Program-made: the position numbers and the translations under genes
Part shown: positions 16,198 to 26,050 of the stretch, in pieces
Layout of the letters: every line of letters starts with the position of its first letter
Position numbering within the stretch: the stretch's first letter is position 1
Assembly: GCA_965198325.1 (NCBI GenBank)
Contig: CBDAPE010000015.1
Location: 1-64,000, forward strand
DNA: 64,000 nt
Direction of reading: 5' to 3'
Origin: CBDAPE01 sp965198325
GTDB lineage: Bacteria > Pseudomonadota > Alphaproteobacteria > UBA828 > JAPUJA01
The notes under the pieces: generated by a model
What the model saw: the letters and a program-made list of their open reading frames with translations, nothing else
The model's database searches: none
What the model was told of the DNA's origin: nothing

Positions 16198-18369
16198 TCA
16201 CTGGAATTTGGGCTCCAGTTCCATGCCCCAGATCATCCGCTCGCGCTTGAAGGGTTTCTGCTTCTGGGGATCGGGCTCGTCGAGTTCACGGGCGATCCGG
16301 TGGCCGTCGAACACGCAGTCGGCCGTCAGGCGCGGCGCGTAGCAGTCGCCCGCCCGATAGATGCCGTTGATGTCGTTGCTCGCCCACTCGTCGCGACGTG
16401 CTTCAAGTTCGTCGAAAAGCGCCTTGCTCGCCTTGCGCCCGGTGACCAGAACCACGGTGTCGCACTCGACCTCGGTGATCTCTGAGCTCGCCTCGCGGGG
16501 CAGCTTGTCATGCTTGCGCTCGGTCGCCCGCTTGTAGCCGTCGCGGTAGAAGTAGAACGCCTTCACCTTCAAGCTGTTGCCGACCTCGACTTCCTCGACC
16601 CAGTGGGTCGTCATCTGCTTGATGCCCTTTTCATGCATCATCCGCTGCAGGTTGGGGTATTCCAGGGTGGTATGGGTCAACGGCGCAACATCGCCATGAC
16701 AGGTCAGGACCGTTACATCCTTGCCCTGGTCGGCCAGATGCTCGGCAAGGCTGACGCCGTAAAAATAACCGTCGGCATCGAGGACGACGACCCTTTGGCC
16801 GACGTCCTTGTCCTCCATGACCTGTTCGGGGGTGACGAACTGGGCCTTTGATGCATCGACGCCCGGGATCGAATCCATCGTGTTGTAGCTGTCGCCGTCG
16901 GCATTCCAGCTCGAACCGACCGCCAGTATCACGTCATCTGCGCCGTAGCTCAGGATCTCGTCAGCGCTCAGGTCGGTGTTGAGATGAACCTCGACGTTCT
17001 TCGCCTTATCAAGCTGGATCTGGCGGTAGCTGACCACCCGGCCCCACTCGGCCAAGCCCGGATAGCGCATCACGTCTTTCATGTGGCCGCCCAGCTCTCC
17101 CGATTTCTCCGCCAGATGGACGTCGTAGCCGCGTAATCCCGCGACCCGCGCCGCCTCCATGCCCGCAGGGCCGCCGCCGACCACGAGAACCGAGCGCGGA
17201 TTGTCGGTTTTCTCGAACCTCTCGGGATGCCAGCCGCGACGGTATTCCTCGTTTGCTGCGGGGTTTTGTGTGCACACCAACGGGGAGCCCCGCCCCCAAT
17301 GCGAGATGCACATGTTGCACCCGATACATTCGCGGATGTCCTCGTTGCGCCCCTCTTCGATCTTCTTGGGCAGGAACGGATCGGCGATCGAGGGCCGGGC
17401 GGCGCCGATGATGTCGCACTGGCCGGATTTGATCATCTCGACCATGTCGTCCGGACTGGTGACCCGGCCGACATTGACCACAGGGGCCTTGGCAAGCGCC
17501 TTGACCCCGCGGGTAAACGGCGCCTCGTGGTTTGCCTTGTGAAAGCGCGAGGGTCCGGCATTCTCGCCCCACTCGTAGGAAATGCTGGTCACCACGTCCC
17601 AGACGTCGACGATGTCCTTCTTTGTTGCCGTCTCGACGAAATAGGAGGCTTCATCTTCCCATTGGATGCCGTCCTTGCCCAACAGGTGGTCCGCCGACAT
17701 TCGGGCGGCGATGGCCGCGTCCTCACCCACTGCTTCCGTCATTATCTCAAGGGTCTCGAGCCAGAATCGGGCACGGTTTTCAAGCGAGCCGCCATACTCG
17801 TCGGTTCGTTTGTTGTAGAACTTGGAGAGAAATTGCTCGGGCAGAAAACCGTGCGAGCCCATCATGTAGACGATGTCGAAACCGGTCTGGACCGCTCGTT
17901 TCGACGCCTCGGCGTAGGTCTTCTGGTAGCGCCGGATATCGTCAATGCTCATCTCATGGGTGGTCGAGGATATCATCCAGTCGGAGCCCGACTGCGACGC
18001 CGAAAAGGTGGGTGCCCGGGTTGCGAGATTATTCGCAACGACGCCCACATGGTCGAGTTCGACGCCCGCAAGCGAACCCCATTTGTGGACCGCGTCGCAC
18101 ATCGCGCGCAGGTTGACCATGTCGCCCTCGTCCGAGAGTACCGCAAGCGTGTTCGGGGTCATCTCGCTCTCGTCGTCGACCGAGCATTGCTCCGTGCACA
18201 CCACGGCCCAGCCGCCCTCCGCCTTCATTCCCCGAAACGCGGCCTGCGTGCCGGGATAGATCGAGCCCGCGCCGTTACAGTGCGGCACCTGGTAAAAGCG
18301 GTTCCGCATCACCTTGGGGCCGACCTTCACCTCGTCGAACAGGATGTCGTATTTCGGATCTCGCGCCAT
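16198..18369 (-). CDS. Dimethylamine/trimethylamine dehydrogenase family flavoprotein
   Basis: 723 residues, the size of TMADH/DMADH. An N-terminal old-yellow-enzyme barrel carries FYQVPHCNGAG with the Cys (residue 31) that binds FMN covalently; CIGCNMCISHW and PLVCTQN supply the four Cys of the 4Fe-4S cluster; VLVVGGGPAGMEAARVAG is the ADP-binding motif. The substrate bowl keeps the two Trp (EWGENAG and CISHW), but the TMADH Tyr60 position is Gln (CTEQCS), as reported for dimethylamine dehydrogenase. Start at 18369 is supported by GGGGAGAGAGAC. The known reaction is demethylation of the methylamine to formaldehyde, with electrons passed to ETF. Divergent from an aminotransferase. Intact. A histamine-dehydrogenase-like role is the main alternative. 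Confidence 0.88.
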   Translation of the reverse strand: MARDPKYDILFDEVKVGPKVMRNRFYQVPHCNGAGSIYPGTQAAFRGMKAEGGWAVVCTEQCSVDDESEMTPNTLAVLSDEGDMVNLRAMCDAVHKWGSLAGVELDHVGVVANNLATRAPTFSASQSGSDWMISSTTHEMSIDDIRRYQKTYAEASKRAVQTGFDIVYMMGSHGFLPEQFLSKFYNKRTDEYGGSLENRARFWLETLEIMTEAVGEDAAIAARMSADHLLGKDGIQWEDEASYFVETATKKDIVDVWDVVTSISYEWGENAGPSRFHKANHEAPFTRGVKALAKAPVVNVGRVTSPDDMVEMIKSGQCDIIGAARPSIADPFLPKKIEEGRNEDIRECIGCNMCISHWGRGSPLVCTQNPAANEEYRRGWHPERFEKTDNPRSVLVVGGGPAGMEAARVAGLRGYDVHLAEKSGELGGHMKDVMRYPGLAEWGRVVSYRQIQLDKAKNVEVHLNTDLSADEILSYGADDVILAVGSSWNADGDSYNTMDSIPGVDASKAQFVTPEQVMEDKDVGQRVVVLDADGYFYGVSLAEHLADQGKDVTVLTCHGDVAPLTHTTLEYPNLQRMMHEKGIKQMTTHWVEEVEVGNSLKVKAFYFYRDGYKRATERKHDKLPREASSEITEVECDTVVLVTGRKASKALFDELEARRDEWASNDINGIYRAGDCYAPRLTADCVFDGHRIARELDEPDPQKQKPFKRERMIWGMELEPKFQ

Positions 18370-18644
18370 CGTCTCTCTCCCCTGGGGCAATGCTCCATTG
18401 CCGAATCAACGACCCGATCGTGGCTGGGTCGATCAGAAAATTCAAACCGCCGGAAAGTCCATCGAACTGGCATTCCCCGTATGGACTTCTCCAGCTGAAT
18501 TGATTGTGATGCAAACTCGCCCCAGCCGCAATTCTCGTTCGTCCGACAGCCATGAGGGTACCGGCGGACCGAACAAAGAGGGGAGACAAGACCGTTGGAG
18601 TCGGTTCAATGTGAAAAATAACGAACAGACGGGAGAACATTCCT

Positions 18645-20060
18645 ATGAGCGATAGCGCATCACCCAGCTACACCAAACCCAACCTCGACTGGGACGAGCT
18701 CGAGCGCTGGGACCGGGCGTATTACCTGCATAGCTGGATCGCGGGCGACGAGTACAGCTTCGCCGGCATCGAGGGGACGGACGGCAACTATCTCTACCTC
18801 GCCGACGGCACACGGCTGCTCGATTTCCGCAGCCAGTTCGTCTCCGACAGCATGGGTCATCGCCACCCGCGCGTGCACGATGAAATCAGGCGTGCGATGG
18901 AGCGCTACGGCCACGTAATGATGGCGCTGGCGACCGATTACCGAGCCCGCGCCTCCAAGCTGGTGATCGAAGATATCCTGGGCGGCGAGGCGGGCTGGGC
19001 CTCCCGCCTGCGCATCCTGTGCTCGGGCACCGAAGCCGCGGAATGTGCCATGGCCATGGCGCGGGCCCACACGCGACGCCCAATCATTCTCACGCAGATC
19101 CACTCGTTTCATGGCATGACCATCGGCGCGACGCAGCTCCGGGGCTTTCGCGCCAACACCTCGCCCCCGGGCGATTTCAACGCGATCTGGGACACGCCCG
19201 GCTTCACATCATCGGGCTTCATGCCAATTCCGCCGCCCGAGTTCAATGACTGGCAGGGCGATGGCGAGCTACCGTCCCTGGTCGCCACGGAGCAGCTGAT
19301 CCAGGGCATCGGCCCGGAAAACATTGCCGGCGTCATCACCGAGACCATGTTCGGCGCGGGCGCCTACATGCCGCACGACCGCTATCTGCCCGCGCTGCGG
19401 GCGCTCACCAAGCGCTACGGCATCCTCTGGATCGACGACGAGGTGATCACCGGGTTCGGGCGCCTTGGCGAATGGTTCAGCTACCAGCTCTATGACGGTA
19501 TCGAGCCGGACCTGATGGTGGTGGGCAAGAGTATGAACGGCTGCGCCCTGCCGATCGGCGCCGTGGTGGTGAGCCGGGAGCTCGGTCAGTTCTTCGAGGG
19601 TGCCCGCTGGTGGAGCGGCAGCACGAACGAGGCCCATCCGCTGGTTTGCGCTTCAATCGTCGGCAACCTTGAAGTCATCATCGAGGACGAGATCGTGTCG
19701 GACGTGGCCCGTCTCGGCCGCTATCTCGAAGACAAGCTCAAGGGCTTGCAAGCGCGCCACCCTTCCGTCGGGCGTGTCAGCGGCAAGGGGCTCTACTACG
19801 CCGTCGACCTGGTCGACGCGGACGGCGCGCCGATCGTTCGGGAGGACCGGTACACCGGCTATCTGGGAGATATCTCGAGCAATCCCAACGTTCTCATTGC
19901 CACCGAGTGCGCGAAACGAGGCGTGTTCCTGGGCGGCGTGCCGCCCAACACCGTTCAGGTGGCGCCACCGTTCACGATCACCGAGGACGAAATCGACGCG
20001 GCCATCGCAGCGTTCGACGCCGCTCTCGGGGCGCTCGACGAGCGGATTGGAGCGGCGTGA
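18645..20060 (+). CDS. Class III (PLP-dependent) aminotransferase
   Basis: 471 residues with the fold-type I signature: LRILCSGTEAAECAMAMAR, the WIDDEVITGFGRLG segment with the Asp that pairs with PLP nitrogen, MVVGKSMNGCALPIG with the Schiff-base Lys, and WSGSTNEAHPL. Family members act on omega-amino groups or glutamate semialdehyde; the substrate is not predictable from sequence alone. It is divergent from the amine dehydrogenase across 275 bp, which may signal a joint amine catabolic role. Intact, ATG at 18645. Confidence 0.88.
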   Translation: MSDSASPSYTKPNLDWDELERWDRAYYLHSWIAGDEYSFAGIEGTDGNYLYLADGTRLLDFRSQFVSDSMGHRHPRVHDEIRRAMERYGHVMMALATDYRARASKLVIEDILGGEAGWASRLRILCSGTEAAECAMAMARAHTRRPIILTQIHSFHGMTIGATQLRGFRANTSPPGDFNAIWDTPGFTSSGFMPIPPPEFNDWQGDGELPSLVATEQLIQGIGPENIAGVITETMFGAGAYMPHDRYLPALRALTKRYGILWIDDEVITGFGRLGEWFSYQLYDGIEPDLMVVGKSMNGCALPIGAVVVSRELGQFFEGARWWSGSTNEAHPLVCASIVGNLEVIIEDEIVSDVARLGRYLEDKLKGLQARHPSVGRVSGKGLYYAVDLVDADGAPIVREDRYTGYLGDISSNPNVLIATECAKRGVFLGGVPPNTVQVAPPFTITEDEIDAAIAAFDAALGALDERIGAA

Positions 20061-20371
20061 CGCGTGAGACTCATGTTTGTCCAGCGCCCCCGGCTGGGGC
20101 TGCTGGATCGTCTGGGGCGAGGGGTGGTCGGCAGGAGAGTGCTCGACGTCTGCATATAGCCAACAGGCGACATTGGCGGTTCATGCTGTAATTCTCATTT
20201 GCCACATCGCAATGCCGTTGGAAGGAGCCGTCCACGCATCATAGGCGGAAACCGATAATTCCCATTGTGACATCTCAGATTCGAGTGCTGACGGTCAATT
20301 GCGAGAGTTTCCGATCATGCATCTGACGAGCTGCGTGGGCCCAAATCACGCAAATTCAGATTGTCTGGATG
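20061..20371. other. Intergenic region with dispersed repeat B
   Basis: 311 bp between convergent genes. The first 100 bp contain repeat B; the rest shows no gene, hairpin or promoter that I can support. Confidence 0.5.
20088..20158 (+). repeat. Dispersed intergenic repeat, copy B
   Basis: Gap-free 71-bp partner of copy A, beginning CCCCGGCTGGGG and ending GACGTCTGCATATA, 27 bp after the aminotransferase stop. Confidence 0.6.
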
Positions 20372-21873
20372 TCACGGCCCGACGTCTCGGTACGTCAAAG
20401 TCGATCTCGTGAGACCCCTGTTCTCCCACATCAAACAAATTGCCTGGTCCGATTCCGCGACGAAAATGCCGGCATGAGCCGTGCCCCCCTCCAATTGGAC
20501 GGGCAAATAGATGCTATTTCCTTCGTGGTAATGGATGTTGAACTCAACAGGCCGGTCTGACTGATAGTCGTACCGAATCTCGTCGAGCGCTTCCATCTCA
20601 AGACAATACTCTCGAAACTCGAGAGGCCCCAGAGACAGTTCATCGGATGGCGCAAGCAGCATTGTCGGACTGGGGCTCCCCGTTATTGGCTGGGAGAGAA
20701 TCCATAAGCTTACCATTGTGTAGCCGACCATCAGGACCAGGAAAGGAATCTGGCTCCTTAGTACGTCCTTGGCCGTCTCGAAGACCCGGAGTGCCATGAA
20801 GTGCGCCACTCCAACCGCGAAGACATGCCCGACCACGATCGAGACTACGGCGGTGTACCAAACGAACTTGGCACCGACGATGCCTATATCTATGCGATAG
20901 CCGGCCGTGCCGAAGAGGTCCCAGCCAATCCCGAAGGGGTCGGAGGCAAGAGGGATGATGAGTTGTCCAGCAACGAGCAAGTACGAGAGATAGTGTGCCA
21001 GATGGTAGGCAATGGCGATCGGCACCAGCGAGAACACGAAGAGTCCGGCGATCTCCGCGAGTGAGCGCTCGCTGCCCGACGCCAGTTTGGTGAGCCAAGA
21101 GAGCACCAGATAGACCAGGAAGAACAGGATCGGGAAGAGGATGAGCATGATGGTCCCGAGTACGACGGGTAGATCGAAACCAAACATGTGGAGCTTGAGG
21201 AGCAATGGGTGGAACCAGGGCTCCAACGCGATCCATCCCGAAAGGCTGGCCCAAAGCGGCGTTTCCTTGAAGCCATCGAAGGTTACCGTCGACAGCATAA
21301 GGAGCACGAAAGCGGTCATGGAGGGGTGGCCGGGCCGCTTCACGACCAGATCGCCGGCATATGGCCTGAGATACCAGTGTCTAGGTCGGCCGTTGGAAGG
21401 GTCCCGGTCCGGCCTGCCGATCGGCGCGAAACGTCCCAGCACCCCAAACGCAAGCGAGAAAGCTTCGCCGTGGGCAAGCCAAACGTTGCGGCCGAATGAA
21501 AGCATCCCGAGCCAGGTGAGACCCGAATAAATGAGGATGCATGTCGCCAGGGTGCCGGGCGCTCTCGCCGATTCGGAAATCGGCTCGAACCACGCGAAGA
21601 GGCCGAAAAACCCGACTGCGGGCCAGACCCCGAGCCATGACGGGTAGACGAGTCCCAAGCTGAGCCGTGCTCGCGGTTCGAAGAGGCCAATCAGTCGCTC
21701 GAGCCCGCCAATGAAGATGGACCAAGGGTTGATGGCGGGCCAGAGGTTGCCGACCAACGCCGCCACATATGCGAGCCCCACCCACCAGATAATCCAAATG
21801 AACGTGGGTCCAATATTCTTGAGCGTGTCTTGAGTGCCGAGGAACCCGGCGGCCAGAGCCAAGAGGAAGAGAC
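20372..21873 (-). pseudogene. Polytopic membrane protein with C-terminal emp24/GOLD-like domain, 5-prime end removed by IS21
   Basis: About 500 codons open on the minus strand; the upstream part is cut by IS21 copy 3. Roughly ten hydrophobic helices are visible, with the segment WWVGLAYVAALVGNLWPAIN, which recalls bacterial multi-pass proteins annotated as fenitrothion-hydrolase-like. The tail has FNIHYHEGNSIYLPV and ICLMWENRG, the pattern of the emp24/GOLD beta-sandwich. No frame break in the remaining part. The first codons of the open frame lie in IS sequence, so no native start survives. Function unknown. Confidence 0.75.
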
Positions 21874-22064
21874 TGTCAATGGCGGAGCAAAAAGGGACCA
21901 CCGTGGCGGTGTAAGAAGGGACCACCTGGCGGCTGCGGGCTTGTCCCCGTAGTCCATGGGAGGGCCCCGCGTGCGACGCGGCGTGCCCTCAACAGGCCGA
22001 CGCGGCGGCGCGCGCGGGAGGGACCTGTGGGCCCATGGGGTCAAGCGTGGGTTGGGTGGTCGGT

Positions 22065-22829
22065 TCAGTTCGCCGTCGGGGTTTGACGCCTGCGGCTCTG
22101 GTTGAGCCTGTAGCTCTCGCCATTCATCTCGAGGATGTTGACGTGGTGGGTGCGGCGGTCGAGGAGAGCGCCGGTAAGCCGCTCGGAGCCGAACACCTCG
22201 GTCCATTCGTCGAACGGCAGATTGGTGGTGACCAGGGTCGAGCCGCGCTCGTAGCGCTGGCTGAACACCTCGAACAGGAGCTCGGCACCGGTCTTGGACA
22301 GCGGCACGAAGCCGAGTTCGTCGATGATCAGAAGCTTGTAGGTGGCGAGCTTCTTCTGGAACCTCAGCAGCTGCTTGTCATCGCGGGCCTCGATGAGCTC
22401 GTGGACCAGCGCGGCGGCGGTGATGAAGCCGACCGAGAGGCCCTTCTGGCAGGCCGCCAAGCCGAGACCGAGGGCGATGTGGGTCTTGCCGGTGCCGCTG
22501 TTGCCGAGCGCGATGAGGTTCTCGCGGCGCTCGATGTACGCGCAGCGGGCGAGCTCCAGGACCAACGTCTTGTTGAGCGAGGGGATGACCTTGAAATCGA
22601 AGCTATCGAGGCTCTTGATCACGGGGAAGCGCGCCGCCTTGATGCGCCGCTCGACCATGCGGCGCTCGCGGTCGATCAGCTCGAGCTCGGCCAGACGCAG
22701 AAGATAGCGAACGTGGTCGACGCCTTCAGAGGCGCACTGCCGGGCGATCTTGTCGTACTCCCTCAGGACCGTCGGCAGCTTCAGCCTCTTGAGGTGGTGG
22801 ACGAGCAGCAGCTGTGGTGCGTCGGTCAT
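22065..22829 (-). CDS. istB: IS21 helper ATPase IstB, copy 3
   Basis: 254 residues, GNSGTGKT Walker A and LLIIDELG Walker B intact. The N-terminus reads MTDAPQLLL instead of MTDTPRLLL. ATG at 22829 overlaps the istA stop. Confidence 0.95.
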   Translation of the reverse strand: MTDAPQLLLVHHLKRLKLPTVLREYDKIARQCASEGVDHVRYLLRLAELELIDRERRMVERRIKAARFPVIKSLDSFDFKVIPSLNKTLVLELARCAYIERRENLIALGNSGTGKTHIALGLGLAACQKGLSVGFITAAALVHELIEARDDKQLLRFQKKLATYKLLIIDELGFVPLSKTGAELLFEVFSQRYERGSTLVTTNLPFDEWTEVFGSERLTGALLDRRTHHVNILEMNGESYRLNQSRRRQTPTAN

Positions 22830-24325
22830 GCACGGAGCCCCGGCAGCAGGCTCATGTACGACTTGGCAGACGTCGTCGCGACCCGGGCGCGCGGCAGGTA
22901 CGGATAGACCTCGAGGTTGAGCCGGGGCGGCCGCCGCTCGATGCGGCACAGTACCAGGTGCTTCACCGCATCGAAGCCGATGGCGCCGAGCCTGAGCGCG
23001 TCGCCGACCGCACCCTCGACCTCCTCGAGCCGGAAGCTCTCCAGCAGACGGCGCACCTGGACGGACTCGCGCTTGCCCGCCTTGCCCATGCGGGCTTCGA
23101 GCAGGCGTCGCAGAGTGATGAAGGCCTCGGGCAGGTCCCAGCCCGCCAACGGCGCGGCCTGGTCGAGGGCGCCGATCTTCTGCTCGATCAAGGGTAGGTA
23201 ATGCAGCGGGTCGAAGATCAGGTCCTCGCTGTCGTAGGACCGGCGGTGCCGGGCAATCACCTCCGCGCCGCAAGAGATAACGACCTCGTCGACGGAGCAC
23301 CGGATCAGCACCTCGCGGTGGCCATAGGCCACGGGCACCGAGTAGTCGTTGCCCCGGCAGCGCACCAGCGACAGCGAGCTCACCCGTCCAGTGCGCTTGT
23401 CGCAGGCATCGTATGGTGCCGGGGGGAGAGGCAAGAAGGCTTCCCGGTCCCGTGCGAGGCGCTCGCCGATGGTCTCCTTGTGACCCCGCAGCCGCGCCGC
23501 CTGGCGCCGGCGGCACTGTCCCGCGAGAGCATCGTTCAGCGCCTCGAAGCTCTCGGCCCGCGGGACGGGGACCCGGAAGGTCCGCCGGATGAAGCCGACC
23601 AGTCCCTCGACCTTGCCTTTGTCGTTGCCCTTGCCCGGCCGGCCGAACCTGTCCTCGAACAGATAGGGGGATTGAAGGTCCGTGAAGACGCGCGTTCGCT
23701 GCCGCTTGCCATCGCCCAGTATCCGGGCGACTGCCAGCTTGGTGTTGTCGTACAGGATGGATCGGGGGACGCCGCCGAAGAACGCAACCGCCGCGTTGTG
23801 GCCAGCGCAGAACGCCTCGGTCGTCTCCGCCGGGTAGGCCTTCACGAAGCAGGCATCACTGTGGGGAAGATCGAAGGCAAGGAAGTGGACCTTGCACGCC
23901 ACGCCGCCGATCACCGCCATCGCCTCGCCGAAGTCCGCCTGGGCGGGGCCGGGGGAATGGACGAGCGGCACGAACATCTCGCGCGACCGAAGCCGCCGCT
24001 CACGGACATAGTCCTTCACGATGGTGTAGCCGCCCGTAAAGCCGTACTCGTCCCGGAGACGGTCGAAGATCCGCTTCGCCGTGGGCCGTTGCTTGTGGTG
24101 GCTGGTCCGATCGTCTTCCAGAATCCGATCGATGATCCCCGTGAACGGACCCCGCTTCGGCCGCCGTGGCGGCTTGCCGCGGCGAGACCCCGGCGGCACC
24201 GAGAACGACAGCATCTTGCGGACCGTCTTGCGGTCCAGCCCGAACACCCGCGAGGCCTCGCGGGTGCTCATTCCCTCGACACGACACGCCCGCCGAACCC
24301 GCGCGTACAAATCCACCCGATACAT
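22826..24325 (-). CDS. istA: IS21 transposase IstA, copy 3
   Basis: 499 residues, intact HTH and DDE core, nearly identical to copy 1; the C-terminus ends SLLPGLRA rather than SLLSGLGA. With intact istB and ends, this is the best candidate for an active element in the window. Confidence 0.95.
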   Translation of the reverse strand: MYRVDLYARVRRACRVEGMSTREASRVFGLDRKTVRKMLSFSVPPGSRRGKPPRRPKRGPFTGIIDRILEDDRTSHHKQRPTAKRIFDRLRDEYGFTGGYTIVKDYVRERRLRSREMFVPLVHSPGPAQADFGEAMAVIGGVACKVHFLAFDLPHSDACFVKAYPAETTEAFCAGHNAAVAFFGGVPRSILYDNTKLAVARILGDGKRQRTRVFTDLQSPYLFEDRFGRPGKGNDKGKVEGLVGFIRRTFRVPVPRAESFEALNDALAGQCRRRQAARLRGHKETIGERLARDREAFLPLPPAPYDACDKRTGRVSSLSLVRCRGNDYSVPVAYGHREVLIRCSVDEVVISCGAEVIARHRRSYDSEDLIFDPLHYLPLIEQKIGALDQAAPLAGWDLPEAFITLRRLLEARMGKAGKRESVQVRRLLESFRLEEVEGAVGDALRLGAIGFDAVKHLVLCRIERRPPRLNLEVYPYLPRARVATTSAKSYMSLLPGLRA

Positions 24326-24442
24326 CCCCCCGCCTTCCAGTCAGAGCAGCCCTGACAGAACGCTATAGACGGTCCCATTTTGGTCCGCCACAGCCGGATC
24401 AACCGGCCGCTTCAGTGGGGGATTATTGCGCCGCCGTTCTCA

Positions 24443-24507
24443 CGCGCGAGCGCCGCCCCCATCTGACCCAGGCCCAGGCACGTGACGGTTCCGACTGCGT
24501 TTGGCAT
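24443..24507 (-). pseudogene. N-terminal stub of an NAD-binding dehydrogenase (3-hydroxyisobutyrate dehydrogenase type)
   Basis: On the minus strand an ATG at 24507, preceded by GGGAGGTC, starts MPNAVGTVTCLGLGQMGAAL, a Rossmann GxGxxG motif in the beta-hydroxyacid dehydrogenase style. After about 21 codons the gene is cut by the end of IS21 copy 3, and the rest is not on the other side of the element. Too short for an exact family. Confidence 0.6.
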
Positions 24508-24834
24508 GACGACCTCCCAAGTTGTCCCGGCGGCGCCCTCTCCCGGGTCGATCCGTACCCAGGGTTTGCCCCGCCCGCGATGATAGCCCGTTCCGGATTC
24601 ACCTGGCCAGACGCGTGGTGGCTCGCGTTGGCGGCAGGCGGCGCCAAGGTCGGCTCAGGGTCGCGAGCGAGCGTCGAGACTTCGGGGTCGTGTTGTCAGG
24701 CGCCCACCGCGTACGAGATCGCGTCCGACCGCCTGCGACCGGGGCTTCTGGATCGAATCGCGGCTCGAATTGACCCCCCAACGCGGCGGCGCGACAATCC
24801 CCCCCTTGATGCGTCCTTCGAAGAGGAGCTGACA
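24508..24834. other. Region without recognisable genes
   Basis: 327 bp between the dehydrogenase stub and the monooxygenase relic. Its first bases hold the stub gene's ribosome site; no other structure could be supported. Confidence 0.45.
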
Positions 24835-25160
24835 GTGCTCGCCGTGATTGCCGAGTTCAGAATCCGGGACGGCGCGGAAACGGATTTCGTGCAGGCGCTC
24901 GGCGGGATCCAGGCCCGCGTCGAGACCTTTGACGGCTATCTCGGTGAAGAATCCTGCCGGAGCCTCGGCGAGGGTAAAAAGTCCTCACGATCTTCTATTG
25001 GCGAGACCGAGACTCGATGGCGACCTGGCGGAACGATGCGGAGCACCGACGCATTCAGGAGCTCGCGAAAGAAAAGATCTTCTCCTGGTATCGCATATCG
25101 GTCACCCAAGTCGAACGCCGTTACGACTGGAACGCGCCGGATGACGGCTCGCCGACCTGA
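24835..25160 (+). pseudogene. Antibiotic biosynthesis monooxygenase (ABM) domain protein, frameshifted
   Basis: GTG at 24835 with GAGGAG upstream. The first frame gives LAVIAEFRIRDGAETDFVQA and QARVETFDGYLGEESC; after a lost base at about 24981 (GGTAAAAAGTCC) the next frame continues ILTIFYW-like sequence (TIFYWRDRDSMATWRND, HRRIQELAKEKIF). Together this is a complete ABM-type dimeric ferredoxin-like protein of about 108 residues. The tail overlaps the 3-prime end of the convergent LysR gene by 40 bp. One added G would restore it, so a sequence error is possible. Confidence 0.75.
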
Positions 25161-26035
25161 TCCACCAGAAAATCGATGAATGCGCGAACTTTGGGTGCCA
25201 GCTGCCCCTGAGGCCGATAAACCGCGAAGATGGGGCTCGTCTCGGGCACGGCCCGCCAGTCGGACAAGACCTCCGTCAGTTTACCTTCGGCGAGCTCGCG
25301 GCCCATATTCCAGTCGGGAAGAAGGATCAGGCCGAAACCGGCGCCCGCGGCGGCCGTCAAGGCATCGGCGTTGGTCGCGAAGAAACTACCGGTCACGCGA
25401 ACCTCGATCGTCTTATCGGGGCCGGTGAATTTCCACGTGTTACTGCCGGGATGCGCCCGGAAGGTCAGGCAGTTGTGTCGTTCCAGGTCGGATGGCGTCA
25501 GCGCCGTCGCCGCAGACTTTAAATACGCCGGGCTGCCGCAAACGACGCGGCGGCTGGCGCCGACGCGACGCGCAATCAAGCTGGAATCGCGTTGCGGACC
25601 GACCCGGATTGCCAGATCGATACCTGCCTCGACGATATCGATCGTCCGATCGGTCATGGATACGACCGTTCGGATATTTGGATAGGTTGCGAGAAATTCC
25701 GGCAAAACCGACGAGACGACATAACGTCCGATCCCCGTCGGCACGGTGAGCCGCAAAATTCCGCTTGGCATTCCATCGTTTTGTGCGACGGCAAGTGTGG
25801 CTTCATCGACAGCCGTAAGGATGCCGGTGACACGATCGTAATAAATCTGCCCAGCCTCGGTGAGGCTCAGCTTGCGCGTTGTCCGGTAGAGCAGCCGAGC
25901 CCCGAGGCTGTATTCCAGTTCGCCCACCTGGCGCGACACCGAGGAAATTGCCATCCCCATCTGCCGCGCCGCGGCGGAAAAGTTTCCAGCGTCCACGACC
26001 TGCGCGAATGCCCGCATGGCTCCGAGGGTGTCCAT
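25121..26035 (-). CDS. LysR-family transcriptional regulator
   Basis: 304 residues. N-terminal winged HTH (MRAFAQVVDAGNFSAAARQ, ISSVSRQVGELEYSLGARLL) followed by a periplasmic-binding-type effector domain; the length and the LYRTTRKLSLTEAG turn resemble the CrgA/YhjC-like group. It faces a quinone oxidoreductase gene 159 bp away, with a T-N11-A palindrome next to its own start, so autoregulation and control of that gene are likely. Intact although its target is frameshifted. Confidence 0.92.
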   Translation of the reverse strand: MDTLGAMRAFAQVVDAGNFSAAARQMGMAISSVSRQVGELEYSLGARLLYRTTRKLSLTEAGQIYYDRVTGILTAVDEATLAVAQNDGMPSGILRLTVPTGIGRYVVSSVLPEFLATYPNIRTVVSMTDRTIDIVEAGIDLAIRVGPQRDSSLIARRVGASRRVVCGSPAYLKSAATALTPSDLERHNCLTFRAHPGSNTWKFTGPDKTIEVRVTGSFFATNADALTAAAGAGFGLILLPDWNMGRELAEGKLTEVLSDWRAVPETSPIFAVYRPQGQLAPKVRAFIDFLVDQVGEPSSGAFQS

Positions 26036-26050
26036 CTGCGTCTCATATTA

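Larger units (their letters stand above)
21874..24442 (-). mobile_element. IS21-family insertion sequence, copy 3
   Basis: 2569 bp, TG to CA, same terminal units as the other copies. Both ORFs are intact. No target-site duplication: the left flank ends GAAGAGAC, the right begins CGCGCGAG. On both sides the IS cuts into different minus-strand genes, so an adjacent deletion or recombination has occurred here. Confidence 0.95.
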
